A stretch of 40,763 nucleotides of DNA, taken from UBA10649 sp044233495 (lineage in GTDB: Bacteria > Actinomycetota > Actinomycetes > S36-B12). The translations under genes were made by a program, and so were the position numbers. The first letter of the stretch is position 1; every line of letters begins with the position of its first letter. Below the pieces are notes generated by a model. That model was given only the letters and a program-made list of their open reading frames with translations. It did no database searches and was not told where the DNA came from. This document shows, in pieces, positions 1 through 8,009 of the stretch. The stretch is from contig JBIIJX010000003.1 of NCBI GenBank assembly GCA_044233495.1, forward strand, positions 1 through 40,763, given 5' to 3'.

Positions 1-40
1 CCCTGGCGCGACTCTCCGGGCGCCGGCTGCTCCCCCGCTC

Positions 41-874
41 CTAGGGGTGCGGGTGATCGGGGGAGGTCGAGTGGTGGGGGATGCTCGGGGGCCGCGAGTG
101 CTCAAGACGCCGGGCCCGGCGACTCACCTCGGCGGCCGCAGCCCGGGTGGCCCACCGCACGGGGCGCTCCCAGAGCCACGCGACTCGACGGGCGCCCGGG
201 GCCAGCGACTGCCGTCGCGCTCGCTCCGACTCCTCCAGGCTCGCCGTGCGGTCGCTCACGGTGAGCGAATCCGGGTGCCAGCGGAAGCTCGACACCACCC
301 GCCCCACATCGATGAGCCCGCCCTGACGGCGGAGCTTCAGCAGGAGATCCAGGTCGAAGGCGAACCGGTACGAACCGTCGACTCCGCCCACGGCGCGCCA
401 GGCGGACGCACGGACGAGCATGCCGGGCTGGGGGATGAGATCCGGGCCCCAGGACAGGATGCGCGGGGCCCACTTCCCGGCCCGGCTGATCCACAGTTCC
501 CGCCCCTGCTCGTCGATGTAGCGACATGCCCCGTAGGCGAGGACGGCTGAAGGATCCGCGTCCAGGGCAGCCACCGTGGCTGCCAGGGACCCCGGCTCGA
601 GCAGGTCGTCATCACCGAGCCAGTTCAGGTACTCGTGGTGGTCCTGAGCGCACTGCGCACCCAGATTGATCGCGTCGGCCAGACTCCCCGGATCGTCGAC
701 CAGAGCAGCACCGAACTCGGTGGCGAGCGCGACTACCGCGTCGTTGCCAGCGGGGGCGACGACGACTATGTCTGCGGCCGAAGCCTGCATCGCGATGGAC
801 TCCAGGCACTCACGCAGGAGTGACGGTCGGGAACCCAGGGTCGGCACGATCATCAGCACGCGCGGGTGTCCCAC
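41..874 (-). CDS. GT2 family glycosyltransferase
   Basis: Predicted cytoplasmic or membrane-associated GT-A fold glycosyltransferase that adds a sugar from a nucleotide donor to a growing surface glycan. The product is 277 residues. It opens with a typical GT2 beta strand (VLMIVPTLGSRPSLLREC) and carries a metal-binding GDDD motif near residue 86, then a PQPGMLVR segment and a YRFAFDLDLLLKL acceptor-side segment. The reading frame is open further upstream, but I chose GTG at 874 because it begins just before the domain, avoids overlap with the divergent gene, and has a TACAGT -10 exactly six bases upstream. It shares a 22-bp intergenic region with the gene at 897. The donor and linkage cannot be read from sequence. 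The family call is secure; the specific role is unknown. Confidence 0.85.
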   Translation of the reverse strand: MGHPRVLMIVPTLGSRPSLLRECLESIAMQASAADIVVVAPAGNDAVVALATEFGAALVDDPGSLADAINLGAQCAQDHHEYLNWLGDDDLLEPGSLAATVAALDADPSAVLAYGACRYIDEQGRELWISRAGKWAPRILSWGPDLIPQPGMLVRASAWRAVGGVDGSYRFAFDLDLLLKLRRQGGLIDVGRVVSSFRWHPDSLTVSDRTASLEESERARRQSLAPGARRVAWLWERPVRWATRAAAAEVSRRARRLEHSRPPSIPHHSTSPDHPHP

Positions 875-880
875 GCGTGG

Positions 881-890
881 ACTGTAGCGT
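881..890. promoter_or_regulatory. Overlapping divergent -10 elements
   Basis: The minus-strand -10 TACAGT (886-881) lies six bases before GTG 874, and the plus-strand -10 TAGCGT (885-890) lies six bases before ATG 897. The two hexamers share the TA step at 885-886. Both predicted start sites fall on the first base of the start codon, so both mRNAs should be leaderless. No clear -35 was seen. Confidence 0.6.
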
Positions 891-896
891 GGAGGA

Positions 897-1853
897 ATGG
901 GTGCACCGGAGAGCCTGGAGCAGGTCGTCCTGGTGCCGCGCAACGGTCTTGGAAACCGCCTGCAGGCGTGGGCGAGTGCAGCGATCGTCGCGGCCCAGTT
1001 GGATGTCCCGCTGAGGGTGATGTGGGAGCCCGAGCCCCCGGCTCCGGCGGCAGCGGATGATCTCTTCACTCCCGAGGCACTTCGACGCTCCTTCGTCGAT
1101 CGAGAGTGGCTGGACGGGCTGCTCGACTGCAGGCACGAGGATCTGCCCCGCTACCTGACGGTCGATGCATCCCGCCGTGCCGTCATCCTCGCCGGGCACG
1201 ATCGGGGCGAGCAGGTCTTCATGCCCGACCTGCCCGGCGCTCTCGCCCATGCCAGCCAGCCTCGCTCGCTGGTCATCATCGCCGGAGGCCTGTTCCATCT
1301 GCCCTCGTCGGAGGACTTCCCGCGGCAGCGGTCGTACTTCTACCGTGCGCTGCCGTGGCACGCCGCCCTCGTCGCGGCCGCATCGGAGCAGTCGACGCCT
1401 CACCAGCCCTACGCGGCCCTGCACATCCGCCAGACCGACCGCTCGATCGAGGCGCCCACGGCTGGAGCCCTGCGGCGCGGCCTCGACCGACTGGCCCGCG
1501 CAGTGCCCGAGCGCAGCCTGTTCATCGCCGCCGACACGCCCGCAGCCCGCGATCGGTGGATGAAGGAGTCACGTGAGCGCGGCTTCCAACCCTGGCATGC
1601 CCGCGACACGGTCTTCGAGCGCACGGTAACGTCGGGGGCCCTCAGTGCGGCCGTCGACTGGATGCTCCTCGCCGGAGCGACAGCGCTCGTCTATCCCGCA
1701 GCCTCGACGTTCTCCGCGGAGGCGGCTGTGGCGACCGGTGTCACCGATGCGTCCGTGCCGATCACCGCATCGCCCGCACGCCAGCGTTCCCGCATGTGGA
1801 GTGGGCACGTGCGCAACGCGCTGACGTACCCGGCCCGTCACCTGAGGGCATGA
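897..1853 (+). CDS. Fucosyltransferase-like glycosyltransferase
   Basis: Putative GT-B glycosyltransferase of the fucosyltransferase superfamily (related to alpha-1,2/1,6- and O-fucosyltransferases), 318 residues. The N-terminus has the NGLGNRLQAW motif at 16-25, typical of the family start. Residues 176-182 read HIRQTDR, matching the HxRxxD(R) motif that binds the GDP-sugar. A C-terminal YPAASTFSAEAA stretch (about 278-289) matches the usual late S/T-F-S-E-like motif. A GDP-6-deoxyhexose donor would fit the gmd gene in this locus, but that link is inference. GGAGGA directly abuts the ATG with no spacing, so it is unlikely to be a ribosome-binding site; the TAGCGT -10 at 885-890 predicts a leaderless transcript. 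It is probably monocistronic or runs on into the gene at 1913. Confidence 0.7.
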   Translation: MGAPESLEQVVLVPRNGLGNRLQAWASAAIVAAQLDVPLRVMWEPEPPAPAAADDLFTPEALRRSFVDREWLDGLLDCRHEDLPRYLTVDASRRAVILAGHDRGEQVFMPDLPGALAHASQPRSLVIIAGGLFHLPSSEDFPRQRSYFYRALPWHAALVAAASEQSTPHQPYAALHIRQTDRSIEAPTAGALRRGLDRLARAVPERSLFIAADTPAARDRWMKESRERGFQPWHARDTVFERTVTSGALSAAVDWMLLAGATALVYPAASTFSAEAAVATGVTDASVPITASPARQRSRMWSGHVRNALTYPARHLRA

Positions 1854-1860
1854 GACCGAA

Positions 1861-1890
1861 GCCCCGCACTTGCTCCAATGCTTTCGGGGC
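1861..1890 (+). terminator. Weak hairpin between two plus-strand genes
   Basis: GCCCCG (1861-1866) and CGGGGC (1885-1890) can pair across an 18-base loop. There is no U-tract. A possible -10 (TAGGCT) follows at 1898, which fits an end of one transcript and start of the next. Weak evidence. Confidence 0.25.
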
Positions 1891-1897
1891 ACGGGCG

Positions 1898-1903
1898 TAG
1901 GCT
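1898..1903 (+). promoter_or_regulatory. Possible -10 for the DUF4910 gene
   Basis: TAGGCT lies nine bases before the first ATG (1913). A start site about seven bases downstream would leave only about three leader bases. This departs slightly from the six-base rule seen elsewhere in the window. Confidence 0.4.
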
Positions 1904-1912
1904 TCCGTCCTG

Positions 1913-3253
1913 ATGATGAGTGATCCCAACGTCCCGGTGACGCTCGACGGTGCGGGGATGCACGCCCTCGCTCGGCGGCTGTGGCCCCTGCACCGCTCGC
2001 TCACGGGTGACGGGACCCGCCAGACACTGCGCATCATCCAGGAGGTGCTGCCGGGCCTGACCCTGCACGAGGTCCCCAGTGGCACGGAGGTCTTCGACTG
2101 GACGATCCCGGATGAATGGACCATTCGGAGTGCGACCCTCACCGGCCCGGGCGGCGAGATCGTGGTCGACTACGCCGACAGCAACCTGCACGTCGTCGGC
2201 TACTCGATCCCCGTCGACGTCACCATCGATCTCGAGGAGCTGCAGGAGCACCTGTACTCGATTCCCGAGCAGCCGGATGCGGTGCCCTATGTGACCAGCT
2301 ACTACAACCCACGCTGGGGCTTCTGCCTCAGCCACGAAGAGCGCCTGCAGCTCAAGGCCGGCGAGTACCGCGCGCGCATCGACAGCACCCTCGAGCCCGG
2401 CAGCCTCACCTACGGCGAGCTCATCCTCCCGGGGGAGTCCGCGGACGAGATCTTCATCACCACGTACGTCTGCCACCCGAGCCTGGCGAACAACGAGCTC
2501 TCCGGCCCCGTGGTGGCGGCAGCCCTGGCCGCCTACATCTCCTCACTGCCTCACCACCACTACACGTATCGATTCGCCTTCACACCGGAGTCCATCGGTG
2601 CAATCACGTACGCCGATCGCAACCTCGAAGCGCTGCAGCGCAACGTGGTCGCAGCGATCAACCTCAGCTGCATCGGGGACGACCGCGCCTACACCTACCT
2701 CGCCTCCCGCCACGGCAACCTGCGCATCGACCGCGCTGCCAAGCGCGCCCTCAGGGCCCGCGATAACGCGCGCGAGTACTCCTACCTCGGCCGTGGCAGC
2801 GACGAGCGGCACTATGGCGCACCGGGCGTCGACCTGCCGATGATCTCCCTCATGCGCAGCCGCTACGCGGACTATCCCGAGTACCACACCAGCCTCGACG
2901 ACCTGGAGAACGTCGTCACTCCCACGGGCCTTCAGGGCGGCTTCGACTTCGTCCGCGAAGTACTCGACGCCATGGAGACTGAGCCAGTCCTGGTCACGAC
3001 GGTGCGCGGAGAGCCACGGCTTGGCAAGCGCGGCCTCTACCACACAGTGCAGAAGAAGAGCACACCTGAGGATGTCATGATGCGCACGAACGTCCTCGCC
3101 TACGCCGACGGCCACCACACGATCAGCGACATGGTCGAGTTGTTCGACACCTCGCTCTCCACCCTGCGCCCCATGGTCGATGAGCTCATCGCCCATGGCC
3201 TGCTCTACGAGACACATGAGTCATCCCACGTCCGCCCAGGCGTGCCCGCCTGA
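1913..3253 (+). CDS. DUF4910 (M28-like aminopeptidase fold) protein
   Basis: A 446-residue protein of the DUF4910 family, which has a zinc aminopeptidase (M28-like) fold and often lies in polysaccharide or glycan clusters; its chemical role there is not established. Order: an N-terminal region with LWPLHRSLTGDGTRQTL (24-40), an embedded beta domain (about 60-130), the aminopeptidase core, and a C-terminal winged-helix-like region (about 380-436). Likely metal and catalytic residues are H188 and E195 in YVCHPSLANNELSGP, E226 in TPESIG, the SDERHYGAPG segment (296-304) and H325 in YPEYHTSLDD. All look intact. No signal peptide is seen, so it should act in the cytoplasm. Starts at 1913 and 1916 are both possible. 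It converges on the gene at 3282. Confidence 0.75.
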   Translation: MMSDPNVPVTLDGAGMHALARRLWPLHRSLTGDGTRQTLRIIQEVLPGLTLHEVPSGTEVFDWTIPDEWTIRSATLTGPGGEIVVDYADSNLHVVGYSIPVDVTIDLEELQEHLYSIPEQPDAVPYVTSYYNPRWGFCLSHEERLQLKAGEYRARIDSTLEPGSLTYGELILPGESADEIFITTYVCHPSLANNELSGPVVAAALAAYISSLPHHHYTYRFAFTPESIGAITYADRNLEALQRNVVAAINLSCIGDDRAYTYLASRHGNLRIDRAAKRALRARDNAREYSYLGRGSDERHYGAPGVDLPMISLMRSRYADYPEYHTSLDDLENVVTPTGLQGGFDFVREVLDAMETEPVLVTTVRGEPRLGKRGLYHTVQKKSTPEDVMMRTNVLAYADGHHTISDMVELFDTSLSTLRPMVDELIAHGLLYETHESSHVRPGVPA

Positions 3254-3257
3254 GCGA

Positions 3258-3280
3258 CGCTGACTCCTGCCGGATCAGCG
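3258..3280. terminator. Bidirectional hairpin between convergent genes
   Basis: CGCTGA (3258-3263) pairs with TCAGCG (3275-3280). Inside it TCC (3265-3267) pairs with GGA (3272-3274) around a tgcc loop, leaving one bulged C. It fills the gap between two convergent stop codons. There is no U-tract on either side, as is common in high-GC genomes. Confidence 0.5.
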
Positions 3281-3281
3281 C

Positions 3282-4409
3282 CTACCGGGGCAATTGGCCC
3301 GCCCACGCGTCCAACGCGGCTTCATATCGCTCGCGCTCACCCGCCACCCACTCGCGGTAGGGCTCCTGATCCCTTGCTGCCTGGTCCGGATCGTCCAGGA
3401 CGCGACGTACTGCCGCGGCTGCCTCCTGCGGCCAACCCTCGCGGAACGGCACGCGGTACTGCACGGGAAGCGGGAAGTCCTCCCAGCAGTAGCCGGCACC
3501 GCGCGCCAGGATGACAACAGGGGTTCCGTAGTGGGCGGCCTCGCGGGACATTCTGTCACGTCCGGGGAGGTGGCCGAGCTCGAGGTAGACCGTGCCCTCA
3601 CTCAAGGCCTGGGCCACTTCAGCGAAGGAGATCCCCTCGATCGGGCAGAACTCCACATCGGGCAGCAACTCCTGAACGGCGCCCACCATCGTCCCGCTCT
3701 TGACCACGTTGTAGAGCACCACATTCCGGCGACGCGGACTCGGGCGCACAGGTACCTGGCGGATGGGGTCGGTGATGATCATCGCCTCACGGTGCAGCAC
3801 CTCGCGCACGAACCCGCGGGCGAAGTACGACTGCGCGAAGAAGTTCGTGCGAGGATCATCGATCACGCGCGCCGCGAAGTGCATCGACACGGTGTCGACG
3901 ACCGTTGCCCGAAGCGCGGCCATCGACGGGCCTGGCGCGCGGCGACGTGCCTCACGCCACCTGCGGAAGGGCCCCGACGCGATCGGGCGACCCAGCCCTA
4001 GGTCCGCGGTCACCGGGGGGATGCTCGGCACATAGCCGGGCGGGTAGGTGGAGCAGCATGCCTCGCTGGGCCGGTAATAGCGGGCGCGCGGGTCCGGGCA
4101 GTTGCTGACGCTGAACCAGCCCAGCCAGGTGTTCTCGCGTGCCACGCGACTCAGTTCCCGATGCGACTCGATCGGGCTGACCTCCGACATCACCAGGATC
4201 GCCCGATCCGGTTCACGAATCTGCGTGGCGACCTCGAAGTCGTAGATGTCGTACTCCGGATCATTGCGATTGCCCCGATACGTCCTCATGGGGATCAGGT
4301 ACGACTCGATGCCACGTCGGCGCATCGCGTCGACGAACTGCGTCAGTGCCTCCGGGCCAGCGGTCCGCTGACCGAGAGGCGAGGACACGTAGACGACAGG
4401 GGGCGGCAT
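3282..4409 (-). CDS. Putative GT-B-like glycosyltransferase
   Basis: A 375-residue protein I do not recognise as a named family. The first residues (VVYVSSPLGQRTAGPEAL) look like the N-terminal Rossmann start of a GT-B enzyme. The C-terminal third has a domain pattern seen in GT-B donor halves: VVLYNVVKSG, then FAEVAQALSEGTVYLELGHL, GRDRMSREAAHYGTPVVIL, then a tail of helices. The middle holds a cysteine-containing stretch (NCPDPRARYYRPSEACCS). There is no signal peptide and no membrane segment. The ATG at 4409 sits six bases from a TAATCT -10 whose first three bases are the stop codon of the gene upstream, so this gene probably has its own leaderless promoter despite lying nine bases after its neighbour. 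A polysaccharide pyruvyltransferase-like or other GT-B role is possible. Confidence 0.5.
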   Translation of the reverse strand: MPPPVVYVSSPLGQRTAGPEALTQFVDAMRRRGIESYLIPMRTYRGNRNDPEYDIYDFEVATQIREPDRAILVMSEVSPIESHRELSRVARENTWLGWFSVSNCPDPRARYYRPSEACCSTYPPGYVPSIPPVTADLGLGRPIASGPFRRWREARRRAPGPSMAALRATVVDTVSMHFAARVIDDPRTNFFAQSYFARGFVREVLHREAMIITDPIRQVPVRPSPRRRNVVLYNVVKSGTMVGAVQELLPDVEFCPIEGISFAEVAQALSEGTVYLELGHLPGRDRMSREAAHYGTPVVILARGAGYCWEDFPLPVQYRVPFREGWPQEAAAAVRRVLDDPDQAARDQEPYREWVAGERERYEAALDAWAGQLPR

Positions 4410-4415
4410 CCGACC

Positions 4416-4421
4416 AGATTA
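4416..4421 (-). promoter_or_regulatory. -10 element overlapping a stop codon
   Basis: Minus-strand TAATCT lies six bases before ATG 4409. Its TAA (4421-4419) is the stop codon of the upstream membrane-protein gene. This predicts a leaderless transcript. Confidence 0.55.
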
Positions 4422-6134
4422 CGGGAGGTAGCCGGACTGGATGCCATCACCGATCAGGCGCAGCGTGCCGCGCATCTGCGGAGAGCAGGTCGGGAATGCC
4501 AACCAGCACTGCTCCCCCGTTCGCGGGACGCGGATCTCGAGTCCGGCCTCATTGTCCGACACCAGCACCTCACCCGGCGGTGGAGGGCTGATCGCGTAGG
4601 GCACCGTGATGCCGACGCGCCATTCACGCTCGTCATCGATCAAGCCATAGTCGACGCGTGCCGTAGCCGTCAGGACGGCGATCGCGACCATGGTCACGCC
4701 GCCGACGCTGATCGCCAGCGATGGCAGGGCCCGATGCTGCGCGACGGAGAGCCGCCAGAGTGCCCACCCGAGGGGCACCGTGGCCACCGTGAAGACCAGA
4801 CCCCACGCGAAGCGGAAGGACGGAGGCGTGAAGGCCCACCAGAACACGACAGCGGCGGCGCTCGGAAGCAGCGTCAACGCCAGTCTCCTGCCCTGCAGAT
4901 CGGCCCGTCGGGCTGCCAGGACAGCGAGGGTCGCCGATGCGATCACGAGCAGGAGCAGTGCGTACGTCTCCCACTGGAACGGCAGCCGGGCGAACCACGC
5001 CGGGATCCACTGCCAGCTCTCGGCGGCCGACCACAGGTTGTCGGGGTCACGCGCTGCACCGAGAGTCGCCGCACGCGCGTCGCTCGGATCGGGCGCCAGC
5101 CAGGGGACGTCGAAGGACAGCACGGACAGCGGGTACTGCAGCCACCCGCTGAGCACGTAGTCGCGAGCCGCAGACGTCGCTGCCGCGCACACCACCGCCG
5201 CCCCACCCACCACCGCAAGAGGCACGGTCTCTGCCGCCGCACTCCTGCGTCGAGCGGCCACCAGGCCGACGACCACGACGACCCCCGCGGCGAACACCAC
5301 CATCGTCGGGCGAAGCAGCACCAGCAGCGCACTGAGCGCGATGACGACTCCTGCAGGCGGCACCCACCTCCTGACCGACACGACGTCGGCCAGGTATGCG
5401 GTGGCCACCACCGTCACCGTGAAGACAGCGGAGTCCTGGCTGGGGCTGGTGACCCAATAGTCCGCGAGCGGCAGCATCGTGATCACCACGACCGTCATCC
5501 CGGTGAGGAGGACGAAGAACCCTGCTCCCCTCTGCTTGGCACGTTGGCGGACTACCAGGTCCACCAGCGCCAGAACGATGATCAAGCCGTTGAGCAGGCG
5601 GTAGCCGTCGAGCCCCCACGGGCCGAGCCCCATCAGCGCCGCAAGCGGGAACTCAGCATTGCCGTAGCCGAGGGGGAAGAAGACGTTCGCCAGCCCGGGC
5701 ACCGTCGCGAACTCAGCCGCGTAGCGAATGGCCTGCAGGTGGTACAGGCCCGAGTCGTAATTGGTCACGGGACCGAGGGCAGCAACAGCCAGGACGAGGG
5801 CGCAGGCCAGCAGGGCGGCCGTGAGGCCGGGCCGGACACCCGGGCCGGAGCCTCGCAACCGCGCCCAGAGCCACCACCCCGGAACGCCGAGAAGAGCCAC
5901 GGCCACCACGAGCCACCACGCCGCTGTTGCCGAGTGCAGCGGCGCCGTGAGGTTGATGACATAGGCGAGCATGGCGGTGGCGAGCAGGCCCCACCAGAGC
6001 GCGCCCCGGAAGGCGTCAGAGCGCGTGGAGCGACGGCCTGTGACCGCTGCCGCGAGCATTCCGAGACTGGCGACCACCGCACCGGCGACCAGCCACGTGA
6101 GGAGCACCAGCAGCACTCCACTGACGATGAGCAC
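4419..6134 (-). CDS. Polytopic GT-C-like membrane protein
   Basis: A 571-residue integral membrane protein with about 12 hydrophobic segments, starting with MLIVSGVLLVLLTWLVAGAV. The segment NYDSGLYHLQAIR (125-137) follows the first few helices, in the periplasmic/extracellular position where GT-C enzymes carry their acidic catalytic residue (D127 here). The overall pattern resembles the LIC_10190-type membrane proteins found in surface-polysaccharide loci. I infer a glycosyltransferase using a polyprenyl-phosphate sugar outside the membrane; transport or polymerase roles remain possible. The C-terminal 100 residues form a soluble extracellular tail (DYGLIDDEREWRVGITVPYA onward). The GTG start at 6134 follows the upstream stop by seven bases, so translation is probably coupled. 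Confidence 0.55.
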   Translation of the reverse strand: MLIVSGVLLVLLTWLVAGAVVASLGMLAAAVTGRRSTRSDAFRGALWWGLLATAMLAYVINLTAPLHSATAAWWLVVAVALLGVPGWWLWARLRGSGPGVRPGLTAALLACALVLAVAALGPVTNYDSGLYHLQAIRYAAEFATVPGLANVFFPLGYGNAEFPLAALMGLGPWGLDGYRLLNGLIIVLALVDLVVRQRAKQRGAGFFVLLTGMTVVVITMLPLADYWVTSPSQDSAVFTVTVVATAYLADVVSVRRWVPPAGVVIALSALLVLLRPTMVVFAAGVVVVVGLVAARRRSAAAETVPLAVVGGAAVVCAAATSAARDYVLSGWLQYPLSVLSFDVPWLAPDPSDARAATLGAARDPDNLWSAAESWQWIPAWFARLPFQWETYALLLLVIASATLAVLAARRADLQGRRLALTLLPSAAAVVFWWAFTPPSFRFAWGLVFTVATVPLGWALWRLSVAQHRALPSLAISVGGVTMVAIAVLTATARVDYGLIDDEREWRVGITVPYAISPPPPGEVLVSDNEAGLEIRVPRTGEQCWLAFPTCSPQMRGTLRLIGDGIQSGYLP

Positions 6135-6141
6135 CCGGGAG

Positions 6142-7089
6142 TCAGCCCAGCGACTCGCGGAAGTAGGCGATCGTCCGCTCGAGTCCCTGCGCCAGCGGGA
6201 TGGTCGGCTCCCACCCGAGCAGGGCCTTGGCTCGCGAGATGTCCGGCTGGCGCCGGACGGGATCGTCCTGGGGGAGGGGCAGGTACTCCACGCCTGCTGT
6301 GGTGCCCGTCTGCGCGATCACGAGTTCAGCCAGTTCCGCGATGGTGAACTCTCCGGGATTGCCGAGATTCAGCGGCCCGGTGACGTCGTCCGGTGAGGCC
6401 ATCAGGGCGACCAGTCCCTCGATGAGATCGTCGATGTACTGGAACGACCTCGTCTGCGAGCCGTCGCCGTAGACGGTGAGCGGGCGACCCTCGAGGGCGG
6501 CGACCACGAAGTTCGACACGACTCTCCCGTCGTGGGGATGCATCCGCGGGCCGTAGGTGTTGAACAGCCGAGCCACCTTGATCCGCAGGCCATGCTGCCG
6601 GTGGTAGTCGAAGAACAGGGTCTCGGCCGCACGCTTGCCCTCGTCGTAGCAGGCCCGAGGTCCTATGGGATTCACATTGCCCCAGTAGTCCTCGTTCTGA
6701 GGGTGCACGGCCGGATCCCCGTAGACCTCGCTCGTGGAGGTGGTGAGGATTCGGGCTCCTGTCCGCTTCGCCAGCCCGAGCATGTTGATGGATCCGTGGA
6801 CCGCCGTCTTCGTCGTCTGGACAGGGTCGCGCTGGTAGTGGACAGGACTCGCCGGACAGGCAAGGTGGTAGATCTCATCCACCTCGACGTAGAGGGGAAA
6901 GGTGACGTCGTGGCGGATGACCTCGAAGCGAGGATGATTGACCAGGTGGGTGATGTTGTCCTTCGTGGACGAGTAGTAGTTGTCCACGCAGAGGACGTCG
7001 TAGCCGTCGGACAGAAGGCGCTCGCACAGGTGGGAACCGATGAATCCCGCTCCACCGGTCACCAGCGCCCGACCCTTGGCAATGGTCAT
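6142..7089 (-). CDS. UDP-glucuronate decarboxylase (UDP-xylose synthase)
   Basis: Extended short-chain dehydrogenase that converts UDP-glucuronate to UDP-xylose using bound NAD, in the cytoplasm. The product is 315 residues, normal for the family. NAD-binding GGAGFIGSH is at 12-20, followed by DNYYSSTKDNI (36-46). The family-typical HLACPASPVHYQ lies at 75-86, the TSTSEVYGDP active-site strand at 117-126, and the catalytic Y148 and K152 in YDEGK. RLFNTYGPRMHPHDGRVVSNF is a strong hallmark of this enzyme. The start has a good GGAGG ribosome-binding site and overlaps the stop of the upstream GT2 by four bases (ATGA). No UDP-glucose dehydrogenase is visible here, so UDP-glucuronate must come from elsewhere. 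Confidence 0.88.
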   Translation of the reverse strand: MTIAKGRALVTGGAGFIGSHLCERLLSDGYDVLCVDNYYSSTKDNITHLVNHPRFEVIRHDVTFPLYVEVDEIYHLACPASPVHYQRDPVQTTKTAVHGSINMLGLAKRTGARILTTSTSEVYGDPAVHPQNEDYWGNVNPIGPRACYDEGKRAAETLFFDYHRQHGLRIKVARLFNTYGPRMHPHDGRVVSNFVVAALEGRPLTVYGDGSQTRSFQYIDDLIEGLVALMASPDDVTGPLNLGNPGEFTIAELAELVIAQTGTTAGVEYLPLPQDDPVRRQPDISRAKALLGWEPTIPLAQGLERTIAYFRESLG

Positions 7090-8009
7090 GCCGACCTCCT
7101 GAATTTCCTGGATGCGTAGTTGAACGTCTGATGGGCGATTCCCGGAAGTGTCACCTGGAAGTGGTGCTCGCGCGTCCAGGCATCGGCCTTCTCGTCCGCA
7201 CGCACGGGCACCGGCTCCGTCGGCAGGACCACTGACCCCACCGGCAGTGTGTCGACATCAACCAGCGTATGTGTCGCATCCCCGCCGAACCCGATGTTCG
7301 CCACGAGGTTCGTGTTGCACGTGGCGATCAACTGATCCTGTCGCATCGCTGCGAACACCAGCTGGGCGTCCCAGGTGTCGACCTGCTTGCGAGCCATGAG
7401 CTCGAAGGTCATGGCCCAGAAGAGTGCTCCGGAGAGCGTCGAGCCTCCGCTGGTCCACAGCTTCCTTGCCGGCAGATCACGTCGCCAGCCAGCGATGTCG
7501 AGCCGATAGGTGTCCCAAGACCGTCGCCAGGTTGCCCATCCCCAGATATGGGCCACCCTGCTGAAGCGGTATGCGGCCTCCGGGTTCGTCTGCCCCTCGA
7601 TGGGCACGAAGTTGCAGCCCGTCACCGCGAATACGCGCGGGTCGCTCTCATACCGATCGAGGAGTTCGGAGCAGAAGCCGAAGAAGCTCGGATCGGGAAT
7701 GATGTCGTCCTCGAGGATGATTCCGCGATCGACCCGGGAGAAGAACCACGAGATCGCCGTGCTGACACCACGCCCGCATCCGAGATTCGCCTCCTGAGCC
7801 AGAGTCTCCACCTCGCAGGGCCAGTCGATGGTGTCGACGAGGTCCCGGCACTCCTGGACCTTGCGGTCCTCTCCAACCCTCGTCGCGCGAGGTCCGTCGA
7901 TGGCGACGAAGACACGGGTCGCACTGACGTCGCGCAGTCGCTGTAGGACCTGGGCGAGCAGATCAGGTCGATTGAAGGCGATGACCAGGATCGGCTCAGT
8001 GACCGTCAC
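7086..8009 (-). CDS. GT2-like glycosyltransferase
   Basis: A 307-residue GT-A fold protein. It begins ILVIAFNRPDLLAQVLQRL, a start seen in GT2 enzymes of the HlpA/GNT-I-like type, and carries the acidic motif GIILEDDIIPDPSFF (about 94-108). HIWGWATWRRSWDTY further on is a well-known segment of this subfamily. It is probably cytoplasmic. The GTG start has a GAGGAG ribosome-binding site five bases upstream. It overlaps the DUF2304 gene upstream by 14 bases and the decarboxylase downstream by four, so it is clearly part of one operon. Donor and acceptor are unknown. Confidence 0.78.
   Translation of the reverse strand: MTVTEPILVIAFNRPDLLAQVLQRLRDVSATRVFVAIDGPRATRVGEDRKVQECRDLVDTIDWPCEVETLAQEANLGCGRGVSTAISWFFSRVDRGIILEDDIIPDPSFFGFCSELLDRYESDPRVFAVTGCNFVPIEGQTNPEAAYRFSRVAHIWGWATWRRSWDTYRLDIAGWRRDLPARKLWTSGGSTLSGALFWAMTFELMARKQVDTWDAQLVFAAMRQDQLIATCNTNLVANIGFGGDATHTLVDVDTLPVGSVVLPTEPVPVRADEKADAWTREHHFQVTLPGIAHQTFNYASRKFRRSA

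Noticed and set aside
1..40. Coding end or start before the first GT2 stop codon
   Set aside because: Only 40 bases beyond the stop at 41 are visible; AGGAGCGGGGGAG on the minus strand could be a ribosome-binding site of a next gene, but there is too little sequence to call.
891..896. GGAGGA directly before ATG 897 as a Shine-Dalgarno site
   Set aside because: Zero spacing to the start codon. The TAGCGT -10 six bases upstream explains the start better as leaderless.
4161..6347. A 728-codon open frame on the plus strand across three minus-strand genes
   Set aside because: Composition is Arg/His/Gln-rich with no domain, and it lies antisense to clear genes (4419-6134 and neighbours). It is a GC-rich shadow frame.
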